DNA of 64,000 bases from the NCBI GenBank assembly GCA_964393605.1, contig CAYMUL010000016.1:3793-67792 (forward strand), written 5' to 3'. The notes under the pieces are model-generated. The model did not search any database and was not told the DNA's origin. It saw nothing but the letters and a program-made list of their open reading frames with translations. This stretch comes from CAYMUL01 sp964393605 (GTDB lineage Bacteria; Bacteroidota; Ignavibacteria; Ignavibacteriales; Ignavibacteriaceae). The position numbers and the translations under genes were made by a program. Numbering within the stretch: the stretch's first letter is position 1; every line of letters begins with the position of its first letter. This document shows positions 8,137 through 17,119 of this stretch, piece by piece.

Positions 8137-9193
8137 TTTTTATCTGATTTATTGTAACAATGTTTTGAATTTTCTGAATCACTCTTTCTATCGGAAGTTG
8201 TAAAAAACATTCATGATTTCGTGGGCAATCTAATAGATTACACCCGATACATTCAAGTTCTTCGAGCCGGACGAACTGATGTTTTTTTCCGAATGGTCCC
8301 TGCATTTTCGGATCGGTTGGACCGTGAAGAGCAAGAGTCGGTGTACCAACTGCCGTTGAAATGTGCATCGGACCGCTATCATTCGCAATTACAAACGAAC
8401 AATTGGAAATCATTGCGCCGAGTTGGTTAATAGTTGTTGCGGGTGCCATCAATAAATTATTTTGCGAAAGATTTTTTATTTCCTCAGCTTCGGCTTTATC
8501 GCCGGGTCCCCAGAGCAACAATATTTTCGAATTAAATTTTGCGATTACAGCATCGGCAATTTCGGCAAACTTAATCGGATCGCAGCGTTTTGATTGCCAA
8601 CCGCCGCCGGGAATAATTCCGCAGACAGTTGAATCGGATAAATTATTTTTAGCGAAAAATTTCTTCGCGAATGCTCTATCATCATCATTAATTCCGAAAT
8701 GTAAATTAGCCGTAGAAGTATTAATGCCAATCATTTTTAAAAACTCAATATGTAGTTGAGCCGCATGAAATCTGCCCCGTTCGTGCGGACCGAAAATATT
8801 GTAAGCATATTTTCTTCCTCGATAAGGAAAACCGGCGCGAAATTTAGCACCGCTAAAAAAAGTAATCTGCGCCGTTTTCGGATTCGAGTAAAAATCAAAC
8901 AGGAGATCAAATTTTTCTTTTCTGATTTTCAATATCGTTTCGATCAAATTGGTTACTTTTTTAATATCGAGCTGAATCACTCCGGCAATCTGTGTTAAAG
9001 GTTTCATTGCCGGCACGCTCGGTGCTTCGATTAAATAAAATATTTTTGCATCGGGAAATTCTGAAAGTAAATTATCAATCACGACGGTAGAAAGCACAAC
9101 GTCGCCGATTCCGCGCGGTTTTAAAATTCCAATCTTTTTTATTTCTTTTTTATCGAACATTCTTTGTGTAAATGTGAACAAGTTTAACGGCAA
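8123..9193 (-). CDS. Glycosyltransferase family 9 (heptosyltransferase-like)
   Basis: First gene of the minus-strand operon, 356 residues. GILKPRGIGDVVLSTVVID near residues 22-40, CGIIPGGGWQSKRCDPIKF at the C-domain start and FVIANDSGPMHISTAVGTPTLAL in the donor site are classic for GT9. The C-terminal ECIGCNLLDCPRNHEC cluster matches that of other heptosyltransferases. The alternative start MFDKKEIKK at residue 13 is possible, but the upstream ATG is kept as it preserves a 43-base divergent spacer to prmC. Likely acts in LPS core assembly. Confidence 0.9.
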   Translation of the reverse strand: MPLNLFTFTQRMFDKKEIKKIGILKPRGIGDVVLSTVVIDNLLSEFPDAKIFYLIEAPSVPAMKPLTQIAGVIQLDIKKVTNLIETILKIRKEKFDLLFDFYSNPKTAQITFFSGAKFRAGFPYRGRKYAYNIFGPHERGRFHAAQLHIEFLKMIGINTSTANLHFGINDDDRAFAKKFFAKNNLSDSTVCGIIPGGGWQSKRCDPIKFAEIADAVIAKFNSKILLLWGPGDKAEAEEIKNLSQNNLLMAPATTINQLGAMISNCSFVIANDSGPMHISTAVGTPTLALHGPTDPKMQGPFGKKHQFVRLEELECIGCNLLDCPRNHECFLQLPIERVIQKIQNIVTINQIKIAAS

Positions 9194-9236
9194 ACTTACT
9201 TATTTTTTTATATTTGGAATGAAACTATTTTAACTC

Positions 9237-10094
9237 ATGCCAACAATTTTAGAATTAATAAAACTCTCGACCGATTACCTTGAAAAGAAGGGAATCGATC
9301 AACCGCGGCTGAATGCCGAGTTGCTTCTTGCCGATGTTTTAAAATGCAAAAGAATGAATCTTTATTTATCATTCGACAAACCTTTGCAAGAACCGGAGAT
9401 TCAAAAATACCGCGAACACATTCGCCGACGCGCAATCTTCGAGCCGTTGCAATATATCATCGGCTCGGTTGAATTTTTTGGAATGGATTTTACAATTAAT
9501 AAATCTGTTTTAATTCCGCGCCCCGAAACGGAACTGATTGCTGAAAAAGTTTTGGAATGTTCTAAAAATATTTCCTCGCCAAAAATTTTAGATATCGGTA
9601 CGGGGAGCGGAAATATCGCCATTGCAGTTGCAAACTCAAATAGTGATGTATCCGTTACCGCCGTTGATATTAGCGCCGATGCCTTGAATGTCGCTCGCGA
9701 AAACCGGGCAAAATATTCACTCGATAATTCCATCGAATTAATTTGTAGTGATATAAAAAATTTAAATTCCACTTTCACAAACATGTTTGATATCATCGTT
9801 TCAAACCCGCCGTATGTTTCAAGCGATGAATATTCAACATTGCAGAAGGAAATTATAAATTACGAACCGAAAATTGCAGTTACTGATTTCGGCGACGGCT
9901 TTAGTTTTTATAGAGAGATTGCGGCAAAGTCAATATCTCTTTTAAAAAATTCGAAAGGATTTCTTTTTTTTGAAATGGCTCTCGGACAAAGCGATGAGAT
10001 AAAAAAAATTATGAATGAAAATGATTTTTCAAATGTTGAAGTTTATAACGATCTGTCGGGTATACCACGAGTGATAAAAGGAGAATTGATTTGA
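9237..10094 (+). CDS. prmC: Peptide chain release factor N5-glutamine methyltransferase
   Basis: A 285-residue SAM-dependent methyltransferase that modifies the GGQ glutamine of release factors. The N-terminal helical domain (residues 1-75, with SDYLEKKGIDQPRLNAELLL) is followed by LIPRPETELIAEKVL, the SAM motif LDIGTGSGNIAIAVA and the catalytic SNPPYVSS; length and order match PrmC/HemK. It heads a plus-strand operon, divergent from the GT9 operon by 43 bases. Its stop overlaps the TTG start of dtd. Confidence 0.95.
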   Translation: MPTILELIKLSTDYLEKKGIDQPRLNAELLLADVLKCKRMNLYLSFDKPLQEPEIQKYREHIRRRAIFEPLQYIIGSVEFFGMDFTINKSVLIPRPETELIAEKVLECSKNISSPKILDIGTGSGNIAIAVANSNSDVSVTAVDISADALNVARENRAKYSLDNSIELICSDIKNLNSTFTNMFDIIVSNPPYVSSDEYSTLQKEIINYEPKIAVTDFGDGFSFYREIAAKSISLLKNSKGFLFFEMALGQSDEIKKIMNENDFSNVEVYNDLSGIPRVIKGELI

Positions 10095-10540
10095 AAGTAG
10101 TTGTGCAACGTGTATCCAATGCGAAAGTTGTAATTCCTTCCGAAAATTATTTCTCCGAAATTGGAAAAGGTTTGTTGATTCTTTTGGGAATTAAAACCGA
10201 CGACAAAATTGAAGATGCAGAATTTTTAGCGATGAAGTGTATCAACCTCAGAATTTTTGAAGATGAAAATGAAAAGGTGAATTTATCTTTAAAAGATATT
10301 CAAGGAAGCGCGCTTGTCATTTCGCAATTCACACTTTACGGAAATGCACAGAAGGGAAATCGCCCGAGTTTCATAGATGCCGCTCGTCCCGAAACGGCAA
10401 TTCCTCTTTACGAATCTTTTCTGAAAAAAATGAAAGAAGAAATCGGAGAAGAGCGCGTTCGGTGCGGTATTTTCGGTGCGATGATGGATGTTCATCTTTG
10501 CAATTCCGGTCCGGTTACAATTACAATTGAATCGAAGTGA
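10091..10540 (+). CDS. dtd: D-aminoacyl-tRNA deacylase
   Basis: A 149-residue Dtd that hydrolyses D-aminoacyl-tRNAs (and glycyl-tRNA-Ala), recycling mischarged tRNA. The invariant SQFTLYG (catalytic Thr region) and the C-terminal cross-subunit NSGPVTI motif are both intact. The start is TTG, overlapping the prmC stop in TTGA with GGAGAATTGAT upstream; MKVVVQRV is the normal Dtd N-terminus, so the rare start is well supported. Confidence 0.96.
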   Translation: MKVVVQRVSNAKVVIPSENYFSEIGKGLLILLGIKTDDKIEDAEFLAMKCINLRIFEDENEKVNLSLKDIQGSALVISQFTLYGNAQKGNRPSFIDAARPETAIPLYESFLKKMKEEIGEERVRCGIFGAMMDVHLCNSGPVTITIESK

Positions 10541-11455
10541 ATGAAAAAACAAAATTCTTTTCTGCTAATATTTATAGACGGCATAGGCATCGGAAAAGAT
10601 GATGCGGAGTTCAACCCTTATGTAAAATATGGATTCAACACATTCACACATTTTTTTGGAAAGATTCCCGTGCAACCGTTCGAGAAAATTTCTGCGGGAG
10701 ATAAACATCTTTTTTCAGCCGACGCATTGCTCGGAGTTGAAGGGCTCCCACAAAGCGGGACGGGACAAACTGCAATTTTCTGCGGAGTAAATGCACCTCA
10801 AATTGTCGGCAAACATTTCGGACCGTTTCCATATTCAACTTTACTTCCAATCATCGAAAAAGAAAATTTGTTTCGTTATTTCAGAGAGAGAAATAAAAAA
10901 TCTTTTTTTATGAATGCATATCCGAAAGTTTTTTTTGAATACATCAACTCCGGTAAAAAAAGATTGAGTGTAACTTCACTCTGTTCTCTTCTCAACGGAA
11001 TAAAGTTGAACAAATCAACCGAAGTGTGGCGCGGAAAAGCACTCAGCGCGGAGATAACGGGTGCGCGATGGAATAAAAAACTCGGCTACAAACTTCCCGT
11101 TATTCAACCAAAGACTGCGGCACGGAGACTATTGCGCGCAGCTTATGAAAATGATTTTACTGCATACGAATATTTTCTCACCGATCACATCGGTCACGGC
11201 AGATATGAAGAAAACACGGAAACAACTTTGAAAATTCTTGATGAATTTTTATTTACAATTTTTTCAGAGTACGATGGCGATAGAATGTCAATCATACTTT
11301 GTTCCGATCACGGTAACAGCGAAGATTTATCGGTAAAGACTCACACTTTCAATCCCGTTGTAATGATTTCCGCGGGGAAACATGGAAAATATTTTATGGA
11401 ATCGATTCAAAATATTTCTCAAATAAAATCGGCGATTGTAAAATGCGCATTCTGA
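10541..11455 (+). CDS. Alkaline-phosphatase-superfamily metalloenzyme, unknown substrate
   Basis: A 304-residue protein of the metalloenzyme domain shared by cofactor-independent phosphoglycerate mutase and phosphopentomutase. The N-terminal LLIFIDGIGIGKDD supplies the metal-binding Asp, LPQSGTGQTAIFCGVNAP carries the nucleophile Ser/Thr region, DHIGHGRYEE and ILCSDHGNSEDLS supply the other metal ligands. It is much shorter than true iPGM (~510 residues) and lacks that enzyme's second domain, so it is not assigned to glycolysis. The ATG follows the dtd stop directly and the end overlaps comEC by 13 bases. Confidence 0.85.
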   Translation: MKKQNSFLLIFIDGIGIGKDDAEFNPYVKYGFNTFTHFFGKIPVQPFEKISAGDKHLFSADALLGVEGLPQSGTGQTAIFCGVNAPQIVGKHFGPFPYSTLLPIIEKENLFRYFRERNKKSFFMNAYPKVFFEYINSGKKRLSVTSLCSLLNGIKLNKSTEVWRGKALSAEITGARWNKKLGYKLPVIQPKTAARRLLRAAYENDFTAYEYFLTDHIGHGRYEENTETTLKILDEFLFTIFSEYDGDRMSIILCSDHGNSEDLSVKTHTFNPVVMISAGKHGKYFMESIQNISQIKSAIVKCAF

Positions 11456-13839
11456 ATGAATTTCCTGCAATCGGTTTTGCCGCCGCATTCATTGTCGGAA
11501 TAATTTTAGAAAAAATATTTTCGTTCGAAGCGTACACACTTTTTTCAATATTGATCATCATTGCAATTGTTTATTTGATTAATAAAAAGAATGCAAATTA
11601 TATTCCATTAAAACGTGGAATAGTAGTTTCAGCCGCAATGATAGTGGGCGCAATCGTTTTTCATTTTAACGGAAATGAAAGAGCAGTTCCTTTGTTTGAT
11701 TTACCTGTCGTCAAAAATTATAAGGCAACCGTAGAAATTATTTCCATTCATCTTCCTAAAAAAGAAAATGTAACTCTGCTAATTGCGACCGATTCCTCCG
11801 ACAAAAAATTCTCAGCAAAAAAATTATTGGTTCGGATAAAAATTACGCGAGCATCTTTTGAAAAAAATCGGAAAATATTTTCTGTCGGGAATAAAATTCA
11901 ATTTTCCGGATTCTACAATCAAGGGAGAGACAAACGCAACCCCGGCGAGTTTGATTACAGAGATTATCTGCTAAACGAAGGAATAACCGGTTTTGTGTTT
12001 GTTAAATCGATTGATGATGTAAAACTTGCAGACGAAGCTCCGGCGATTTTTGCAAATGCAATTTTCGATTTTCGGCTCGCTATTAAAAAAACAATTGACA
12101 ATTATTTTGATTCCCCAACTGCCGCATTGATGAACGCCTTGATAATAGCGGACAAAAGCGAACTCTCATTCGAAACGAAAAAGAACTTTATTGAAACCGG
12201 TGTTGTGCACGTTCTCGCGGTTTCAGGTTTGCACGTTGCTTTTGTTACTATAATATTTCTCTTCTTCTTCGGACGATTAGAAATAGTTTGGCGAATCGTC
12301 TTCACTTTAGTTGGATTGATTTTTTTTCTTCTGATTACCGATTCTCCATCAAGTGTTTTCCGCGCTACAGTAATGGCGGCGGTAATTTTAATCAGCTATC
12401 CTTCGGGAAGAAGCACTTACGGAATTAATTCGCTCAGTGTCGCGGCTCTTATAATATTGATTTTAAATCCTTCCGATTTATTCAATCCCGGTTTTCAACT
12501 TTCTTTCAGCGCGGTGCTTTCTATTCTAATTTTATCTCCGGTGCTGAATAATTTGTTCGCAACACACAAAGTTGAAAACAGAATTATAAAATATTTTCTA
12601 ACATTCTTCGCAGTATCACTCGCTGCACAAATCGGAACGTTGCCATTCACGACATATTATTTTTCCAAAATATCATTAGTAGCGCTTGCGGCTAACTTTT
12701 TCGTAATACCGATGATAGCCTTGATATTAGGGGGCGGAATCGGTGTGCTGATATTTTCATTTCTGTCGAATCACATTGCTTCAACGGTTGCACTTTCGGT
12801 TAATCTTTTAACTTCAATAATGAATTCGCTCGTAAATTATTTCGCTTCGTTCGATTACTCCTATTTACGGGTTCCAAATTTTTCAATGCTTGACGGAATT
12901 ATCCTGCTTTCATTCATCATTATTTTCGGAATCGTTGTCAACCAAAAACGTTCAGTGCATTTTACCATTTTATTCGCGGCATTGCTCTTGTTGAATGCCG
13001 ATCTCTTCATTCAACTCGATGATGAAAATATTTTCGAGAGAAATAAGTTAAACGTAATGATGATCGACATAGGGCAGGGAGATGCATTCCTCATTAAATT
13101 TCCGAACGGAAAAATTGCACTACTCGATGCCGGAAATGCAACACCTCAGTTTGATAACGGCGAGAAAATTATTCAACCTCTGCTTGAACATTTGCAAATT
13201 GATGCAGTAGATTTCGCACTCGTCTCACACATGGATGCAGATCATTATGCAGGATTTCATTCACTAATTAAAAATGGATTGATTAAAAAAATTATCAAAC
13301 CTGCGCCCGATACTTCTTTCAAAAAAGATTTGGAATTCGAAAAGTTCGCAAAACAATATCACGTTCCCGTTTCCTACTATTATGGAAAAACTGAAATCGA
13401 GCCTTCCGTGAGGATCTACAATTTAGTTAATCATACTATTGACGGATTTATATCGAAAACCACGAACGATAGAAGTTCTTTCTTTTTGTTGAAGTACGGC
13501 GAACATGAAATAATATTCACGGGAGATGCGAGCACACGTGTTGAAAAATTCGTAACGAAAAAATTTTTCCCGCTTCTTAAAGCAGATATTTTGAAAGTCG
13601 GACATCACGGAAGCAAAACAAGTTCAGGCGAGAATTTTCTTTCTTTTGTTCAACCGAAAATTTCTTTAATCAGCGCGGGGATAAACAATAAATTCAAACA
13701 TCCTTCAAAAAATATTTTGGAGCGATTAGAAAAATATTCCACCGAAATTTTGAGAACCGATTTGTCGGGCGCAGTCTTATTAATCAGCGACGGAAATAAA
13801 TTAGAAATTAAAGATTGGAAAAAATTGGATGCTCATTAA
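11443..13839 (+). CDS. comEC: DNA uptake channel ComEC/Rec2
   Basis: A 798-residue inner-membrane protein for transport of single-stranded DNA in natural transformation. Order: N-terminal membrane helices and DUF4131-type soluble domain (to ~residue 205), the Competence transmembrane domain starting at HVLAVSGLHVAFVTI (~residue 252), and a C-terminal metallo-beta-lactamase domain with DIGQGDAFLI, SHMDADHYAG and VGHHGSKTSS. All three parts are present, so the protein should be functional. No other com gene is in this window. It is co-transcribed within the prmC-purE operon (13- and 11-base overlaps). Confidence 0.95.
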   Translation: MRILNEFPAIGFAAAFIVGIILEKIFSFEAYTLFSILIIIAIVYLINKKNANYIPLKRGIVVSAAMIVGAIVFHFNGNERAVPLFDLPVVKNYKATVEIISIHLPKKENVTLLIATDSSDKKFSAKKLLVRIKITRASFEKNRKIFSVGNKIQFSGFYNQGRDKRNPGEFDYRDYLLNEGITGFVFVKSIDDVKLADEAPAIFANAIFDFRLAIKKTIDNYFDSPTAALMNALIIADKSELSFETKKNFIETGVVHVLAVSGLHVAFVTIIFLFFFGRLEIVWRIVFTLVGLIFFLLITDSPSSVFRATVMAAVILISYPSGRSTYGINSLSVAALIILILNPSDLFNPGFQLSFSAVLSILILSPVLNNLFATHKVENRIIKYFLTFFAVSLAAQIGTLPFTTYYFSKISLVALAANFFVIPMIALILGGGIGVLIFSFLSNHIASTVALSVNLLTSIMNSLVNYFASFDYSYLRVPNFSMLDGIILLSFIIIFGIVVNQKRSVHFTILFAALLLLNADLFIQLDDENIFERNKLNVMMIDIGQGDAFLIKFPNGKIALLDAGNATPQFDNGEKIIQPLLEHLQIDAVDFALVSHMDADHYAGFHSLIKNGLIKKIIKPAPDTSFKKDLEFEKFAKQYHVPVSYYYGKTEIEPSVRIYNLVNHTIDGFISKTTNDRSSFFLLKYGEHEIIFTGDASTRVEKFVTKKFFPLLKADILKVGHHGSKTSSGENFLSFVQPKISLISAGINNKFKHPSKNILERLEKYSTEILRTDLSGAVLLISDGNKLEIKDWKKLDAH

Positions 13840-14977
13840 AAAAAATAGAAGAACGATTATCGGAATTCTTGGCGGCGGACAGCTTGCACGCATGTCATTA
13901 TTGGCGGCGCAACGCATCGGGTTTGACGTTGCTATTCTTGAAAAACAAAGAAATTCTCCCGCGGGGCAGTTAACAAAACATGAATTTGTCGGTTGGGTTG
14001 ATGATGAAAATATTTTTAATGACTTCATTGCGGCGAGCGATATCATCACACTTGAAAATGAATTCATTGATTCATCTTATCTTAAAAAAATTGAATTGAT
14101 GAATAAAATGGTTTTGCCGACTTCAAAAACAATCGGATTAATTCAGGATAAACTGACGCAAAAGAAAACATTGAAACGGGCTGGCTTGCCGGTTGCGGAT
14201 TTCACTGAGTTGAATTCATATTCAAACTACAAACAGATTGCAAAAAAAATTGGCGGTAAGTTTCTAATCAAAACCAGAAAAATGGGTTACGACGGTTACG
14301 GCAATTTTTCCGTTTCGAGCGAAGATGATTTCCAATTTGGAGTGAAAAAACTTTCGGAGCGAAATTCTTTATTAATGGCGGAAGAATTTGTTTCATTCAA
14401 AAAAGAACTTGCAATAATGGTTGCGCGAACAAAAAACGAAACTGCTGTTTATCCTGTAGTTGAGACGATTCAAGAGAATCATATTTGTAAAATTATTTTG
14501 GCACCGGCACAAATTCCATCGCGTAAAATAAATGAAGCGAAAGAGATCGCGGTTGCCGCAGTTGAAGCGGTTCACGGGTTTGGAATTTTCGGTATTGAAT
14601 TTTTTTATACAGATGATGATAAAATTCTCATCAACGAAATGGCGCCGCGTCCGCACAATAGCGGTCATTATTCAATTGATGCATGCATTACTTCACAATT
14701 TGAAAATCATATTCGCGCACTACTAAACCTTCCTCTTGGATCAACTGCGATGAAACAAAAATTTGCGGTGATGATAAATCTTCTCGGGAAGAGAAATGGC
14801 ACCGGTGTAATTCAAAATTACAATACGACTTTTGAGAAAAATGATTTTCATCTTCATATTTATAATAAAGAAGAATCGCGCATCGGGAGGAAGATGGGAC
14901 ATATTACAATGACAGGAAATAACCTTAACTTAATCTTAAGAAAAATAAAATCTATTGATAAACAAATCGAGTTATAA
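13829..14977 (+). CDS. purK: N5-carboxyaminoimidazole ribonucleotide synthase
   Basis: A 382-residue ATP-grasp enzyme that makes N5-CAIR from AIR, bicarbonate and ATP in purine synthesis. GILGGGQLARMSLLAAQRIG opens the pre-ATP-grasp domain (residues ~11-30), the ATP-grasp region includes LIKTRKMGYDGYGNF and EEFVSFKKELAIMVAR, and NEMAPRPHNSGHYSIDAC is the conserved metal/ATP site. The start overlaps comEC by 11 bases; purE follows after two bases, so PurK and PurE, which act consecutively, are coupled. Confidence 0.96.
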   Translation: MLIKKNRRTIIGILGGGQLARMSLLAAQRIGFDVAILEKQRNSPAGQLTKHEFVGWVDDENIFNDFIAASDIITLENEFIDSSYLKKIELMNKMVLPTSKTIGLIQDKLTQKKTLKRAGLPVADFTELNSYSNYKQIAKKIGGKFLIKTRKMGYDGYGNFSVSSEDDFQFGVKKLSERNSLLMAEEFVSFKKELAIMVARTKNETAVYPVVETIQENHICKIILAPAQIPSRKINEAKEIAVAAVEAVHGFGIFGIEFFYTDDDKILINEMAPRPHNSGHYSIDACITSQFENHIRALLNLPLGSTAMKQKFAVMINLLGKRNGTGVIQNYNTTFEKNDFHLHIYNKEESRIGRKMGHITMTGNNLNLILRKIKSIDKQIEL

Positions 14978-14979
14978 CA

Positions 14980-15489
14980 ATGAGCAATAAAATTTTAGTA
15001 GGAATAATAATGGGAAGCGATTCCGATCTTCCTGTGATGAAAGAAGCGGTGGAAATATTAAATGAGTTTGAAGTTGCGCATGAAGTAAAAATAGTTTCTG
15101 CGCATCGCACTCCTAATTTGATGGCGAAGTATGCAAGTAGTGCGCACAAAAAAGGAATCAAAGTTATAATTGCAGGCGCAGGAGGCGCGGCTCATCTTCC
15201 CGGAATGACTGCGGCTCATACTCCTCTACCGGTTATCGGAGTTCCCGTAAAATCTAAATCGCTTGAAGGATTAGATTCGCTTTTATCAATAGTGCAAATG
15301 CCCGGAGGGGTTCCGGTTGCGACTGTTGCAATCAATCAAGCAAAGAATGCAGGGTTACTTGCAGTCGAAATTCTTGCAACGAGTAACGATGCACTTCTTG
15401 CAAAAGTGATAAAATATAAGAAAAAACTTGAATCGGAATCATTGCGGAAGTCAAAAAATATTTTCACCAAAAAAGAAAATAATTCTTGA
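14980..15489 (+). CDS. purE: N5-carboxyaminoimidazole ribonucleotide mutase
   Basis: A class I PurE of 169 residues that converts N5-CAIR to CAIR. Signatures are IIMGSDSDLPVMKEA at the phosphate site, SAHRTPNLMAKYA with the catalytic His, and GAGGAAHLPGMTAAHT. The C-terminus carries a lysine-rich tail of about 15 residues typical of the group. The presence of purK immediately upstream confirms the two-step class I route. Last gene of the operon. Confidence 0.96.
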   Translation: MSNKILVGIIMGSDSDLPVMKEAVEILNEFEVAHEVKIVSAHRTPNLMAKYASSAHKKGIKVIIAGAGGAAHLPGMTAAHTPLPVIGVPVKSKSLEGLDSLLSIVQMPGGVPVATVAINQAKNAGLLAVEILATSNDALLAKVIKYKKKLESESLRKSKNIFTKKENNS

Positions 15490-15514
15490 CATACTACTAA
15501 AAATGTTTTAATGT
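15486..15514 (+). promoter_or_regulatory. Candidate sigma-70 promoter for the T9SS protein gene
   Basis: TTGACA (15486-15491) and TAATGT (15509-15514) are separated by 17 bases. The element overlaps the last codons of purE and precedes a ~90-base A/T-rich leader before the next gene. A good -35 match; the call is based on sequence only. Confidence 0.4.
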
Positions 15515-15606
15515 TGCCCATGCAAAAGTGAGTAATTTGATTTTACTAAAAATTTGAATTTTAATAACTAACTAACTAATTCATTAATTAATCAGAGGAT
15601 AATCCT

Positions 15607-17052
15607 ATGAAAAAAACAACACCTTTTCTTTTAGTTGTATTCTTCATGTTGCTCGTAGTTTCAAATACGTTCGGACAAGACAGAACACCTATTTACGATT
15701 TCGATCCGCAGAATACTCAAGCAGTAACGGATACAACACCGCCGGTAACTTTTCCTTACCCGAGCATCTTCAACTTTAACTACGCCGCTATTGGTTCTCC
15801 AGGTATAAACGGAGGAACGGTTGGTGCTATGTTTTTCAACGGTAAATACTATCTTAATAGATGGAATCTTACAACCCTTTATAAATATAATGGTGGTTTA
15901 TTAGGACCGACAACTTTTTCTGATTCCACAACCTATGCCGGAACATTGAGAGACTTGACAACGGACGGAACTTATCTTTATGGAAGCCCGGCTACTGCAA
16001 CTGTTTATAAAATGGATGCAAACGGTGCTAATCTTGGAACGATCACTCTCGGCGGTGGTGCTGTTGGAAGAGCTCTCACATATTCTCCCGATGAAAACGC
16101 TTTCTTCGCTTCAAACTTTTCTGATGATATCAGAGTTTGCAATGCTACAACCGGTGCTCTAATTAGAACGTTGACCGGCACCGCTGCACTCGCCTCAAAG
16201 TATGGAATGGCTTATTCAAATATCCTCCCCGATGGTCCAACTCTTTGGGTTTGGGGACAAGGATCAACTACAAACCCATACAACAATTTGTGGAAAGTTA
16301 ATCCGCAAAGCGGCGCAGTCATTGCAACATATCAATTCGGTCCGCTTCCTGTTGTAGGTACTTCTGTTTCAGGAATTGCCGGCGGCGCAGAAGTTTGCAA
16401 CGTTGGTGGTTCACTCGTACTTATTTTGAATTATCAAAACTATGCACTGCAAGGTTTCTTGATGGTTCCCGTTGTACCGGTTGAACTTTCTTCATTCACT
16501 GCATTCGCAGGCGATAACTCGGTTGAATTAAACTGGGAAACCGCAACCGAAACAAACAACCTCGGCTTCGAAGTTCAAAGATTAAAAGATAATGGCGAGT
16601 ATGCTACTATTGCTTTTGTCAGCGGTAATGGAACTTCTACAAATGCTCATTCATACTCTTTCATCGATCGTAATTTGAATTCAGGTAACTATAGTTACAG
16701 ACTCAAACAAGTCGATCTCGACGGAAGACATGAATATTCAAAGGTAGTTGAAATTGATGTTACCAATCTTCCAACAGAATTTTCTTTGGAACAAAACTTC
16801 CCGAATCCATTTAACCCTGCAACAGTTATCAATGTAAATATTCCTGTTGAAAGCAAAGTTTCTTTGGTTGTATTTAATGCAATTGGACAAAGAGTTGCCG
16901 AATTGGCAAACGGAAATTTCGCTGCCGGAACTCATTCATTTGATTTCAGTGCTGCCGGTTTAAACTCCGGAATTTATTTCTACAATTTGATTGCAAACGG
17001 AAGCGACGGTTCGCAAATCAACACAACAAAGAAAATGATCTTAACGAAGTAA
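15607..17052 (+). CDS. T9SS-secreted protein with type A sorting domain
   Basis: A 481-residue secreted protein. Residues 1-23 form a signal peptide (ending TFGQ). Residues ~50-285 contain several YxYGSPATATVYKMD-like strands suggestive of a beta-propeller-type surface protein. Residues ~290-385 (VPVELSSFTAFAGDNSVE onward) form the fibronectin-like domain often placed before the sorting signal, and residues ~395-481 are the Por-type C-terminal domain (QNFPNPFNPATVINV ... GIYFYNLIA). The C-terminal domain directs export through the type IX system and attachment to the cell surface. Strong leader and high Gly/Thr content suggest abundant expression (inference). Function otherwise unknown. Confidence 0.88.
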   Translation: MKKTTPFLLVVFFMLLVVSNTFGQDRTPIYDFDPQNTQAVTDTTPPVTFPYPSIFNFNYAAIGSPGINGGTVGAMFFNGKYYLNRWNLTTLYKYNGGLLGPTTFSDSTTYAGTLRDLTTDGTYLYGSPATATVYKMDANGANLGTITLGGGAVGRALTYSPDENAFFASNFSDDIRVCNATTGALIRTLTGTAALASKYGMAYSNILPDGPTLWVWGQGSTTNPYNNLWKVNPQSGAVIATYQFGPLPVVGTSVSGIAGGAEVCNVGGSLVLILNYQNYALQGFLMVPVVPVELSSFTAFAGDNSVELNWETATETNNLGFEVQRLKDNGEYATIAFVSGNGTSTNAHSYSFIDRNLNSGNYSYRLKQVDLDGRHEYSKVVEIDVTNLPTEFSLEQNFPNPFNPATVINVNIPVESKVSLVVFNAIGQRVAELANGNFAAGTHSFDFSAAGLNSGIYFYNLIANGSDGSQINTTKKMILTK

Positions 17053-17074
17053 TTTTTCTTTGTAATTTATTTTC

Positions 17075-17115
17075 AACCCTGTTTGACGAAATATGCGAAC
17101 AGGGTTTTTTATTTT
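17075..17115 (+). terminator. Rho-independent terminator
   Basis: Stem AACCCTGTT (17075-17083) / AACAGGGTT (17098-17106) followed by a T run. It ends the T9SS protein transcript. An ATG in its loop (17093) could extend the amylase frame but is unlikely to be the true start. Confidence 0.85.
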
Positions 17116-17119
17116 ATTA

